A stretch of DNA of 64,000 nt from an uncultured Flavobacteriales bacterium (GTDB taxonomy: Bacteria > Bacteroidota > Bacteroidia > Flavobacteriales_E > Vicingaceae). Numbering within the stretch: the first letter of the stretch is position 1; the number at the start of each line of letters is the position of its first letter. The notes beneath the pieces were generated by a model, which saw only the letters and a list, made by a program, of their open reading frames with translations, made no database searches and had not been told where the DNA came from. Both the position numbers and the translations under genes were made by a program. The stretch spans positions 62,001 through 126,000 of the forward strand of contig CALCHN010000043.1 in assembly GCA_937901255.1 (NCBI GenBank), written 5' to 3'. Positions 50,889 through 58,422 of the stretch are shown one piece after another.

Positions 50889-52046
50889 TTAAAGTGTCCC
50901 TCTTTTTTCTTGTTCTCTTTCTATGGATTCAAACAATGCTTTAAAGTTTCCTGCTCCAAAGCCTCTTGCCCCCATTCGCTGAATGATTTCAAAAAACAAA
51001 GTAGGTCTGTCTTCTACTGGTTTGGTGAAAATTTGTAACAAATAACCTTCTTCATCGGCATCTATCATTATCCCTAAACTTTTTAGGGTTTCAATATCTT
51101 CTCTTAGCTCGTGACTATGCTCTTCTAATCTTCCGGGAACGGCTCTGTAATATTCCTCCGGTGGTGTAGATAAAAATTCTACTCCTCTGGCTCTTAATTT
51201 AGATACTGTTGTAATGATATCATCGGTAGCTACAGCAATATGTTGTGCTCCCGGTCCTTCGTAAAAGTCTAAGTATTCTTCAATTTGAGATTTTTTCTTT
51301 CCTTCAGCAGGCTCGTTAATCGGAAATTTAATTCTTCCGTTGCCATTACTCATTACCTTACTCATCAACGCAGAGTATTCTGTGTGAATTTGCTTGTCAT
51401 CAAACGATAAAAAGTTAACAAATCCCATTACATCTTCATAAAACTTTACCCATTGGTTCATTTCATTCCACCCTACATTACCTACCATGTGGTCAATGAA
51501 TTTTAAGCCTGTTGGTTCCGGATTGTAATCCGATTCCCATTTTTGATATCCCGGTAAAAATATTCCATTGTAATTTTTTCTTTCTACAAAGATGTGAACA
51601 GTTTCTCCGTAAGTATAAATTCCTGAACGCACTACTTCTCCATATTCATCTTTTTCTACCGTTGGTTCCATAAAAGATTTAGCTCCTCTTTTGGTAGTTT
51701 CTTCCCATGATTTGGTAGCATCTTCTACCCAAAGTGCAATTACTTTAACTCCATCGCCATGTTTTACAATGTGCTCGTTAATTGGCGACTTAGAATTTAA
51801 TGGAGTGGTCAATACCAACTTAATCTTATCTTGTTTTACCACGTAAGAAGCATATTCTCTACAGCCTGTTTCTAAGCCTTTGTAAGCAAACGATTGAAAT
51901 CCAAATGCCGACTTATAAAAATGAGCTGCTTGTTTGGCATTTCCTACATATAATTCCACATAATCTGTTCCTAACAATGGTAAGAAATCTTGTGCTCCAT
52001 CAAATATTTTTTCTAATCCGTATTCTACGTTTTTTATGTCTTTCAT
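50889..52046 (-). CDS. hppD: 4-hydroxyphenylpyruvate dioxygenase
   Basis: A 385-residue Fe(II) dioxygenase that turns 4-hydroxyphenylpyruvate into homogentisate in tyrosine catabolism. Two vicinal-oxygen-chelate domains are visible: FLPLLGTDYVELYVGNAKQA at the start and FIDHMVGNVGWNEM for the second, the H being the first iron ligand. GAQHIAVATDD holds the second histidine and LFFEIIQR the glutamate. The C-terminal helix ends GAGNFKALFESIERE, typical of the enzyme. hmgA precedes it on the same strand. Confidence 0.93.
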   Translation of the reverse strand: MKDIKNVEYGLEKIFDGAQDFLPLLGTDYVELYVGNAKQAAHFYKSAFGFQSFAYKGLETGCREYASYVVKQDKIKLVLTTPLNSKSPINEHIVKHGDGVKVIALWVEDATKSWEETTKRGAKSFMEPTVEKDEYGEVVRSGIYTYGETVHIFVERKNYNGIFLPGYQKWESDYNPEPTGLKFIDHMVGNVGWNEMNQWVKFYEDVMGFVNFLSFDDKQIHTEYSALMSKVMSNGNGRIKFPINEPAEGKKKSQIEEYLDFYEGPGAQHIAVATDDIITTVSKLRARGVEFLSTPPEEYYRAVPGRLEEHSHELREDIETLKSLGIMIDADEEGYLLQIFTKPVEDRPTLFFEIIQRMGARGFGAGNFKALFESIEREQEKRGTL

Positions 52047-52086
52047 TTTAGTTAGTTTTTTAGTTTAAAGTTTAAGCCCCTCCCAA

Positions 52087-52103
52087 CCTCCCCAAAGGAG
52101 AGG
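52087..52103. repeat. Short inverted repeat between hmgA and hppD
   Basis: CCTCCCC AAA GGAGAGG, a near-perfect hairpin in the 142-bp gap. It is a relative of the CTCTCC/GGAGAG dyads at 18683 and 19710. May modulate downstream expression. Confidence 0.45.
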
Positions 52104-52188
52104 AGTTTCCATCACACAATTCCAAAGTTAATGGTTATTGTGCAAATAAGAGGTGTTTATGTTTTATCTTTTTTTTCAAATTTACACA

Positions 52189-53349
52189 TTAACTCTCCAA
52201 CCACGACTGGAAATAATCTCCATCTTTAATTTTCATCGCTTCCTCTGTTACCATTAATGGTTTAAACGTATCTACCATAACGGCTAATTCTTGGGTTTCT
52301 TTTTGTCCGATGCTTCTTTCCATAGCTCCGGGATGTGGTCCGTGTGGTATTCCTGCCGGATGTAAGGTAATTTGACCTCTTTCTATGTTGTTTCTGCTCA
52401 TAAAATCGCCATCCACGTAATACAACACTTCATCAGAATCGATATTACTGTGGTTATATGGAGCCGGAATAGCTTGTGGATGATAATCATATAAACGAGG
52501 CACAAACGAACAAATTACTGCTCCTGCTGTTTCAAAGGTTTGGTGTATAGGTGGTGGCAAGTGCACTCTACCTGTAATAGGCTCAAAATCGTGTATAGAA
52601 AATTTATACGGATAATTGTAGCCATCCCAACCCACCACGCTAAACGGGTGTGCTGCATAAATGTATTCATGCATCATGTCTTGTTTTTTCACTTTCACTA
52701 AAAACTCGCCTTTGTCGGTAAAAGTTTCTAATTCTGTTGGCGGATGCATGTCTCTTTCGCAAAATGGCGAATGTTCTAGATGTTGACCAAACCAATTTCT
52801 GTATTGTTTGGGCGTATAAACCGGATGTTTAGATTCTACAATGAATAAACGATTGTTGGTCGTTTCAAAATTAATTTGGTAAATCATGCCTCTGGGAATC
52901 ACCAAATAATCGCCATATTCAAAATCTATATTTCCTAAATGTGTTCTTAATTTACCTTTACCTTCGTGTACAAAAATCACTTCGTCCGAATCGGTATTTT
53001 TATAAAAATAATCGGTTAGCGAATTTTTGGGACTTGCCAATACAATGTGTACATCATTATTAAAAAGCACCGTTTTTCTGCTTTGTAAAAAATCATTTTC
53101 TTGAGGCACGGAAAACCCTTTTAGTGATAAAGATTCCATGTTTTTTTCTACTGCCACTTTTGGGGCAACACTGTATGATTTTACAATCTCTTTTACCTGC
53201 GTGGGACGATGTGTGTGGTAAAGCAAGGATGACATCCCGTCAAAACCTACTGTACCAAAAAGTTCTTCGTAATAAAAATTACCTTCGGGACTTTTAAAAA
53301 CAGTGTGTCTTTTGGGCGGAATATTTCCTAATTGATGATATCTGGGCAT
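52189..53349 (-). CDS. hmgA: Homogentisate 1,2-dioxygenase
   Basis: A 386-residue cupin dioxygenase that opens the ring of homogentisate to maleylacetoacetate. The start is MPRYHQLGNIPPKRHTVF. The cupin region carries IPRGMIYQINFE, and the iron-binding area has HPAGIPHGPHPGAMERSIG with several histidines. The enzyme is shorter than the fungal and human forms (about 440), as expected for this bacterial type. hppD lies downstream with a 142-bp gap, so the two steps of tyrosine catabolism are linked. The maleylacetoacetate isomerase and fumarylacetoacetase genes are not adjacent. Confidence 0.9.
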   Translation of the reverse strand: MPRYHQLGNIPPKRHTVFKSPEGNFYYEELFGTVGFDGMSSLLYHTHRPTQVKEIVKSYSVAPKVAVEKNMESLSLKGFSVPQENDFLQSRKTVLFNNDVHIVLASPKNSLTDYFYKNTDSDEVIFVHEGKGKLRTHLGNIDFEYGDYLVIPRGMIYQINFETTNNRLFIVESKHPVYTPKQYRNWFGQHLEHSPFCERDMHPPTELETFTDKGEFLVKVKKQDMMHEYIYAAHPFSVVGWDGYNYPYKFSIHDFEPITGRVHLPPPIHQTFETAGAVICSFVPRLYDYHPQAIPAPYNHSNIDSDEVLYYVDGDFMSRNNIERGQITLHPAGIPHGPHPGAMERSIGQKETQELAVMVDTFKPLMVTEEAMKIKDGDYFQSWLES

Positions 53350-53471
53350 AGTTTATTTTTTTATAGATTAGGCAAACAAATTTATACAATTATTAAGGAT
53401 AAAAAATGATAAAAGTCAAGTTTTGTAAATATTATAGAACACCGATAATACGGATGGAGCGGATAATCGCT
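53350..53471. other. Spacer before tandem repeat
   Basis: Non-coding AT-rich DNA between hmgA and the tandem repeat. Nothing further was recognised. Confidence 0.3.
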
Positions 53472-54190
53472 GTTGGAATAGCCACGAATGCACGAACAAC
53501 AAAGGTTAACCACATAGTGTCATAGCAATACATAGCTGCAATAGCAGGTTTTTAGCAATACATAGCGTTTCCATTTTATGGAAACAAACTATGTAAACTA
53601 TGCAAGTTCTTTAATTAGGATTAAAGCTATGTGGTTTTGTTGTTGTTGGAATAGCCACGAATGCACGAACAACAAAGGTTAACCACATAGTGTCATAGCA
53701 ATACATAGCTGCAATAGCAGGTTTTTAGCAATACATAGCGTTTCCATTTTATGGAAACAAACTATGTAAACTATGCAAGTTCTTTAATTAGGATTAAAGC
53801 TATGTGGTTAAGTTGCTGATGAAATAGCCACGAATGCACGAACAACAATGGTTAACCACATAAGTGTCATAGCAATACATAGCTGCAAAAGCAGGTTTTA
53901 GCAATACATAGCGTTTCCATTTTATGGAAACAAACTATGTAAACTATGCAAGTTCTTTAATTAGGATTAAAGCTATGTGGTTAAGTTGCTGATGAAATAG
54001 CCACGAATGCACGAACAACAATGGTTAACCACATAAGTGTCATAGCAATACATAGCTGCAAAAGCAGGTTTTTAGCAATACATAGCGTTTCCATTTTATG
54101 GAAACAAACTATATAAACTATGCAAGTTCTTTAATTAGGATTAAAACTATGTGGTTTTGTTGCTGTTGGAATAGCCACGAATGCACGAAT
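53472..54190. repeat. 173-bp tandem repeat, about 4.1 copies
   Basis: The unit starts near AATAGCCACGAATGCACGAA at 53477, 53651, 53823, 53996 and 54170, giving periods of 174, 172, 173 and 174 bp. The last copy is partial. Each unit contains AACCACATAG, several CATAGC and ATACATAGC words, the GTTTCCAT / ATGGAAAC hairpin and AAGCTATGTGGTT at its end, which pairs with AACCACATAG at its beginning. Copies differ by a few bases. No convincing ORF lies inside. It lies directly left of the second cassette array. Confidence 0.85.
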
Positions 54191-54300
54191 AGACTGATGG
54201 AGCTGATATCAATTTGCGTAGAGCTGCACTCAACGCTTAAGAAATACCGCTCCGTTGGAGCTTGGGGATTACCACCGATGCACGAGTTGGTATTTTTACC
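54191..54300. other. Junction between tandem repeat and integrase fossil
   Basis: It carries CGCTCCGTTGGAGC-like dyads (near 54248) and no gene. It replaces where the body of the array-2 integrase gene would have been. Confidence 0.35.
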
Positions 54301-54327
54301 ATTAAAATTTCTTTTGATGATTTGTAA
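54301..54327 (+). pseudogene. C-terminal fossil of a second tyrosine recombinase
   Basis: The codons ATT AAA ATT TCT TTT GAT GAT TTG TAA read IKISFDDL and stop, against IKSPFDDL and stop at the end of the array-1 recombinase (9404-9430). The downstream AAAATGTATATTTACAAAA matches 9434-9451 too. Sequence upstream is unrelated and passes into the tandem repeat. So only the end of the gene is left. Confidence 0.7.
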
Positions 54328-54339
54328 AAAATGTATATT

Positions 54340-54430
54340 TACAAAAAAAAGATATATGTAACCAAAAACTACATATATACAACTAAAATCTGTTAGGTAT
54401 ATGTAATAAAGTTACATATATAAACTAGTT
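54340..54430 (+). other. attI-like recombination region of array 2
   Basis: Two inverted repeats are visible: ATATATGTA acc aaaaac TACATATAT (about 54351-54377) and TATATGTAA TAAAG TTACATATA (about 54397-54420). The region ends at ACTA and GTTATAGC, GTT being the proposed crossover core. Compared with 9440-9533, position and box layout are conserved but the boxes differ, as expected for recombinase binding sites rather than a recent copy. Confidence 0.6.
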
Positions 54431-54462
54431 ATAGCCCATTTTAAGACGACACCGGAATAGAA

Positions 54463-54981
54463 ATGCTAGTAATTAAAAAGACAATATTTTGGACTGCTAT
54501 AGTTTTTATCGGACTGACAATTTTCGCATTGACAGTAGGACAAATTTTGCCTTACGAATTTGCTGACTACAAAATAATGCACAAATTCTATGACACAATA
54601 ATGCAAGGACTACCGATTGCTATCCTGTTGACATTATTCGGGACAATTAAACTACAAAACACGAAAGCCAAAAATTGGACGTTTTTAGGGCTGACAGTTT
54701 TGACTTCAATATTTTCCTTTTTTATAATGGTAAGTTTAATTTTTAAAATAGGTTTTGGCGCTTGGACAACTGTAACGACAATATACAGGCATAAAACTGA
54801 AGACAGAGTTATTAAAGACCAACTTTTTGACGTTGGAGCTTTGGGTTACGGTGGACAGAGAATTGTTGAAATAAAACCCTTTCTAAAATATTGGATTTTG
54901 CCGACAACAATTGACACCTTGACAATTAATAAAGATGAATGGCAATTTGTAAACGAACAAGGAGATATAAAATTCCCGTAA
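54463..54981 (+). CDS. Membrane protein of unknown function (cassette A)
   Basis: A 172-residue protein with three likely membrane helices: about 7-27 (FWTAIVFIGLTIFALTVGQ), 46-65 (MQGLPIAILLTLFGTIK) and 74-96 (FLGLTVLTSIFSFFIMVSLIF). The soluble C-terminus (about 110-172) has the pattern KDQLFDVGALGYGGQRIVEI and ends NEQGDIKFP. No family was recognised. It is the sole gene of cassette A, starts 33 bp after the proposed crossover site, and ends 41 bp before the attC-like hairpin. Codon use is like the other cassettes. Could be an immunity, toxin or defence protein, but nothing shows this. Confidence 0.65.
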   Translation: MLVIKKTIFWTAIVFIGLTIFALTVGQILPYEFADYKIMHKFYDTIMQGLPIAILLTLFGTIKLQNTKAKNWTFLGLTVLTSIFSFFIMVSLIFKIGFGAWTTVTTIYRHKTEDRVIKDQLFDVGALGYGGQRIVEIKPFLKYWILPTTIDTLTINKDEWQFVNEQGDIKFP

Positions 54982-55021
54982 ACTTGGGGCAATTGACAGA
55001 CATAAATAGAGAAAGAAAAAC

Positions 55022-55159
55022 GGGCTATAACAGGCGTTTGGCAAAAAAGCGGGTTCAGTGCTTAAATGAAGTTTTGTGCTTCGTATCAAATCCAGTGCTG
55101 GCAGACAGTTTAGTGCTTCAAAATCCGCTTCTTCGCCAAGCGCCAAAACGTTGGTGGTA
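55022..55159. repeat. attC-like site of cassette A
   Basis: R'' is GGGCTATAAC (55022-55031). The left arm GGCGTTTGGCAAAAAAGCGG (55033-55052) pairs with the right arm (55124-55144, ending CGCCAAGCGCC). R' is GTTGGTG (55150-55156). The centre has AATGAAGTTTTGTGCTTCG, related to AATTTAAGTTTTGTG at 16240. This is the cleanest attC-like hairpin of the window: about 135 nt, with R'' pairing 10/10 to the cassette A start. Confidence 0.75.
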
Positions 55160-55164
55160 ATGCA

Positions 55165-56046
55165 ATGACAAAAACAATCAAACATATATTATTATGTCTT
55201 CTGACATTTTGGACAACAGAAATTTTGGCGAGCCCACAGATGCCAGACTACGTGGTTTTTGGAAAAGACACAATAGCCACTTACAACCTGATTCTTGAAC
55301 AATATTTGCAACGGCAAGACTCAGCAAAAACTGAACAACTTTTTGGGCTCACGTTTCGAGAAGGAGCATCTTTTAATTGTTGGCGGGGTTATCAGGCAAT
55401 CTACCAGATTGAGAATAACAGTTTGTTCTTGATTGACATAATCAATTGTGGCGAACTAAGAAATGGAAAAATAGACAAAAGCCAATCCAATGAAAAAATG
55501 AAATCCATTTTTGGTGAAAAGTTGAAAAATGGAAAAGTTTTTATTGATTGGTTTGACGGATACATCAATTTCCCATTGAACAATGAAGTCATAAGGTGGG
55601 ACGGAGTTTTTTACAGAATATTTGAAAGAGAAAAAGTTTTAACGATTAAAAATGGATTTGTCGAAAGAGAAGAAGATTTTGACAATTATATCGATGACCC
55701 GAAAAGAATCGATAGACGTGATAAGAGTAAAATATCCGACTTGCTATTTAAGAAGCTGAAAAAGGCGAAATGGAAAAATCCCGATGAATTCGACTGTTCT
55801 GAAACATATTTTGTAACAATTGACGAAAATGGAGTTGTTTCAAAGGTCAGAATGGCGCTATCTGACGAACAGATTGAAGAATATTACGACCCAGACGAAT
55901 TCAACTTTTGCATTGACAAAATGACGACAGCTTTAAAAGATTTGAAATTCGACATTATCTTAGATAAGGGAAAACCTATATCCGAAGACATCTATATTAA
56001 AATTTGGATTGAGGATAACGGGAAAATTGAGAATTGGACAAATTAA
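55165..56046 (+). CDS. Exported protein of unknown function (cassette B)
   Basis: A 293-residue protein with an N-terminal signal (MTKTIKHILLCLLTFWTT, cleavage near ILAS). The body is charged (SKISDLLFKKLKKAKWKNPDEF). The end, TYFVTIDENGVVSKVRMALSD then KDLKFDIILDKGKPISEDIYIKIW, resembles a TonB-C-terminal-like fold, though that is weak. No enzyme motif was seen. It starts 6 bp after the attC-like R' core of cassette A, so a cassette that carries its own signal peptide is directly downstream of the recombination site. No function assigned. Confidence 0.65.
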   Translation: MTKTIKHILLCLLTFWTTEILASPQMPDYVVFGKDTIATYNLILEQYLQRQDSAKTEQLFGLTFREGASFNCWRGYQAIYQIENNSLFLIDIINCGELRNGKIDKSQSNEKMKSIFGEKLKNGKVFIDWFDGYINFPLNNEVIRWDGVFYRIFEREKVLTIKNGFVEREEDFDNYIDDPKRIDRRDKSKISDLLFKKLKKAKWKNPDEFDCSETYFVTIDENGVVSKVRMALSDEQIEEYYDPDEFNFCIDKMTTALKDLKFDIILDKGKPISEDIYIKIWIEDNGKIENWTN

Positions 56047-56063
56047 AAAAGCACATACCGCTA

Positions 56064-56198
56064 ATCGAGTAGATGGCTCCGCCAGAAGTTCTGACGGAGT
56101 GCACCTCTCAAATGTTAATTCACGAATTCCTATAAAAAACAACTAACAATGTTATGAGTACACCACTAAGCGTACGCGAGCGTTGCTCATTTCTTTCC
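56064..56198 (-). mobile_element. Truncated group II intron 3' end
   Basis: About 135 bp that differ from 15398-15534 at only three or four positions by eye. In minus orientation it starts within the domain V loop, includes CTTAGTGGTGT, the CTCCG/CGGAG domain VI hairpin and the end CTACTCGAT. The left end abuts CCGCTAA, the probable R'' of cassette B. A 5' truncation is typical of incomplete reverse transcription during retrohoming, though a deletion would look the same. Confidence 0.7.
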
Positions 56199-56353
56199 CA
56201 AAAATTGAAAACGTAAACACTATTGTTTCTGCTGTATTCTTAATTTTAATGGTAGATGTGCTTACTAAATATTTCAGGTTTAGAAAATCTCATTAAAACA
56301 AAAAAGCAGTTAAGAAAATCTTAACCGCTTTTTTATGTTTTAAAGTTTTACAA
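56199..56353. other. Right flank of array 2
   Basis: Ordinary AT-rich DNA with no gene. A convincing terminator-like hairpin for the minus-strand gene at 56354 sits at 56299-56335. Confidence 0.35.
56299..56335. terminator. Hairpin with A- and T-runs
   Basis: AAAAAAGCAGTTAAG, AAAAT and CTTAACCGCTTTTTT form a stem with one mismatch. T-runs at both ends make it usable in both directions; it is 19 bp after the stop of the minus-strand gene. Confidence 0.75.
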
Positions 56354-56839
56354 CTAAAAAGGTGCTTTTTGTACTGCTCCTAGTTCGTTATAAAAAATAC
56401 TTTTTAATGTTCCATCTTTTTCAACATAGTCAATTCTATATATTTCAGATGAATAAGGCGTGGTAACTGCAAATGCTTTTTCTATTTTAGCTTTTACCTC
56501 TTTTGTAAAAACATCTTTAACAATATCAGGTAACGCATCATTTTTAATTACCTTACAAGTAGCTACTAACAATAAATCTTTTCTATCTGCATTTACAACT
56601 GCTTCAAATTCATTTCCTTCTGCTGAGTAATAAACTATAGCATGCTCTGAATTTATTCTTTCTACCTTATTAATTTCAGCACCTTTAAAAACATTAGGGT
56701 AACTTTCAATAAGTACCTTGTCTTCTGTTTTCAACTCATCTACATCTTTAATTTGAGTAGCATGTTGAGCAAAAACGTTAGTACTATTTAAAATAATTGC
56801 TCCTAAAATAATTGGAAAATATATTTTCTTTAATCGCAT
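56354..56839 (-). CDS. Exported PepSY-like protein
   Basis: A 161-residue exported protein. Signal peptide MRLKKIYFPIILGAIILNST, cleaved near VFAQ. Two repeats of a PepSY-like/BLIP-like fold can be seen (VLIESYPNVFKGAEINKVERI, then DALPDIVKDVFTKEVKAKIEKAF, YSSEIYRIDYVEKDG). PepSY-like periplasmic proteins in Bacteroidota have no settled function and may inhibit peptidases. It lies between array 2 and tpx on the same strand as tpx. A 73-bp gap separates them. Confidence 0.65.
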   Translation of the reverse strand: MRLKKIYFPIILGAIILNSTNVFAQHATQIKDVDELKTEDKVLIESYPNVFKGAEINKVERINSEHAIVYYSAEGNEFEAVVNADRKDLLLVATCKVIKNDALPDIVKDVFTKEVKAKIEKAFAVTTPYSSEIYRIDYVEKDGTLKSIFYNELGAVQKAPF

Positions 56840-56912
56840 AATTTAATGGTTTTTGGGGTTAATATTTAATTCTTTTGCCCAAAAGTTAATTAAATTATTT
56901 AAGAATTCCAAA

Positions 56913-57410
56913 TTAAATACTTGCCAACGCTTTTTCGTAATTAGGTTCAATTACAATATCTTCTACTTGTTCTGTATAAACTACCTTTCCTGTTTCATCT
57001 AACACTACAATACATCTTGAATGTAATCCTGCTAAAGGTCCTTCTAACATTTCTAGTCCGTAATCCTTACCAAACTGTCCTGTTTTAAAATCAGATAACA
57101 TTTCTACATTTTCTATTCCCTCTGCTCCACAAAATCTTTTTTGAGCAAAAGGTAAGTCTCTAGAAATACACAACACTTTGGTATTATCTAAATCTGCTGC
57201 TGATTTATTAAAGTTTCTTACTGATGCAGCACAAATGCCTGTATCTATACTAGGGAAAATGTTTAAGATTAATTTACTTCCTTTAAAATCGCTTAAAGTT
57301 TTAGTAGCTAAATCGGTTGTTACTAACTGAAAATCTTTTGTTTGAGAACCAACTGAAGGTAGTGTTCCGCTGGTGTTAATTTCGTTTCCTTTAAATTTAA
57401 TTTTTGCCAT
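56913..57410 (-). CDS. tpx: Thiol peroxidase
   Basis: A 165-residue Tpx peroxiredoxin that reduces hydroperoxides with thioredoxin. The peroxidatic cysteine is C60 in FPSIDTGICAASVR and the resolving cysteine is C94 in RFCGAEG. Both are present, as in E. coli Tpx (C61 and C95). The start is MAKIKFKGNEINTSG, the usual Tpx opening. Expected in the periplasm or cytoplasm; no signal peptide is visible, so cytoplasmic. No regulator is adjacent. Confidence 0.95.
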   Translation of the reverse strand: MAKIKFKGNEINTSGTLPSVGSQTKDFQLVTTDLATKTLSDFKGSKLILNIFPSIDTGICAASVRNFNKSAADLDNTKVLCISRDLPFAQKRFCGAEGIENVEMLSDFKTGQFGKDYGLEMLEGPLAGLHSRCIVVLDETGKVVYTEQVEDIVIEPNYEKALASI

Positions 57411-57513
57411 ATTGTTTTTAAGTTTTGGTTGCTGCTAAATTAATGGTTTTTAAAAATCTTTATCTGAAAAAGATACATTTTTATTCTTAAAAAACCCTAA
57501 CACCATTCTCATT

Positions 57514-57545
57514 TTTGGAATTCGCTCTAAATAATAGTATCCTTG
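57514..57545 (+). promoter_or_regulatory. First copy of duplicated promoter
   Basis: TTTG at 57514-57517, 20-bp spacer and TATCCTTG at 57538-57545. The -7 motif has one change from TAnnTTTG. It drives no visible gene within 400 bp. Confidence 0.45.
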
Positions 57546-57820
57546 CTTGAAATCTTGTTCTGAATAGGGATAGTTATGTAATTATACGCTCTTTTTCTTG
57601 ATAAAAAGAGCCAAAAATCAAGAACAAACGCCAAATCCTTTGTAGTCTTTACCCACATGCCTCCGCATTTCCTGGTCCGATTACTCAGGATTTCGCACCG
57701 TTTGTTCGGTTGCCCTCGCTCGGGTATTTAGGTGTAAGTTAGTATTTTTTTTATCATTGAACTTTTTAGTTAGGTCAGTATTGATTTTTATTCTTAAAAT
57801 AACCTAAGCAGTAGGTCATT

Positions 57821-57852
57821 TTTGGAATTAGCTCTAAATAATAGTATCTTTG
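57821..57852 (+). promoter_or_regulatory. Second copy of duplicated promoter, for the GNAT gene
   Basis: TTTG at 57821-57824, a 20-bp spacer and TATCTTTG at 57845-57852, an exact fit to the Bacteroidota consensus. It lies 130 bp before the GNAT ATG, leaving a leader of about 120 bases. Confidence 0.6.
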
Positions 57853-57982
57853 CTTGAAATCAAATCAAAAAGATGATTCTCACTTTAATGATCACTTTTC
57901 TTCTTCCATATTTCTATCGCTGACTTTTCTTGATGTACTTTTTTAATAAAAAATATTTCTGAAATTAATAATCAAGATAAAA

Positions 57983-58417
57983 ATGGAAATCTTACTTATA
58001 ACACCACAAACAGGAAAACATTCAGTTTATAACGATAATAAAATTGTTAATTTTTTATATGAACATTTAGATAAATATGGAGATGCCAAAGATGCTATTC
58101 AAAAATGTATTGATTATGTATTTACACCAAACAAAGGTGGCCTAATTTTATTAGCCATAGAAAATAACGAAATTGTGGGAGCTACCATCATCAACAAAAC
58201 AGGGATGAGTGGCTATATTCCCGAAAATATTTTAGTGTATATTGCTGTAAACAAAAACCAACGAGGAAAAGGCGTTGGAAAACAAATCATGCAAAAAGCC
58301 ATAGCAAACACCGAAGGCGATATTGCTCTTCATGTTGAAAAAGATAATCCTGCTAAATTTTTATATGAAAAAATGGGATTTACCAATCCGTATTTAGAAA
58401 TGCGTTTAAAAAAATAA
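57983..58417 (+). CDS. GNAT-family N-acetyltransferase
   Basis: A 144-residue acetyltransferase fold. The acetyl-CoA-binding motif A is VNKNQRGKGVGKQIMQKAI (about 93-111), with the R/Q-x-x-G-x-G/A pattern. The C-terminal stretch HVEKDNPAKFLYEKMGFTNP is the usual end of the fold. Substrates of this family vary from proteins to small molecules and antibiotics. The substrate cannot be deduced. It has its own consensus promoter and a 130-bp leader. A MITE-like element follows 5 bp past its stop. Confidence 0.8.
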   Translation: MEILLITPQTGKHSVYNDNKIVNFLYEHLDKYGDAKDAIQKCIDYVFTPNKGGLILLAIENNEIVGATIINKTGMSGYIPENILVYIAVNKNQRGKGVGKQIMQKAIANTEGDIALHVEKDNPAKFLYEKMGFTNPYLEMRLKK

Positions 58418-58422
58418 ATAGA

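Larger units (their letters stand above)
54301..56200. mobile_element. Integron-like cassette array 2 (integrase lost)
   Basis: Order: last eight codons and stop of an integrase gene (54301-54327), attI-like region (54340-54430), cassette A (54428-55150, membrane protein), attC-like site (55022-55159), cassette B (55150-56064, exported protein) and a truncated group II intron 3' end (56064-56198). The layout repeats array 1, 37 kb away. Cassette A starts GTTATAGCCC and its R'' is GGGCTATAAC, a perfect 10/10 match. Without an integrase gene it depends on the array-1 recombinase, if that works. Confidence 0.72.
57411..57982. other. Long intergenic region with duplicated promoter block
   Basis: No gene. 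It carries two copies of a roughly 45-bp block (ATTTTTGGAATT, GCTCTAAATAATAGTATC) at 57511 and 57818, each with a promoter-like pair. Between them, 57600-57730 contains C/G-richer sequence (CATGCCTCCGCATTTCCTGG) unlike the surroundings, possibly a decayed insertion. No reading frame of size is present. Confidence 0.4.

Noticed and set aside
53472..54190. Possible CRISPR array
   Set aside because: Periods are about 173 bp with near-identical whole units, so there are no short repeats with unique spacers, and no cas genes are near.
54098..54361. Frame of 87 codons in the tandem repeat region
   Set aside because: It starts in the last repeat copies and passes through the integrase fossil in another frame; not maintained in other copies.
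54939..55160. Reading frame of 73 codons across the end of cassette A
   Set aside because: It overlaps the membrane protein gene and the attC-like site; codons follow the hairpin sequence. Not treated as a gene.
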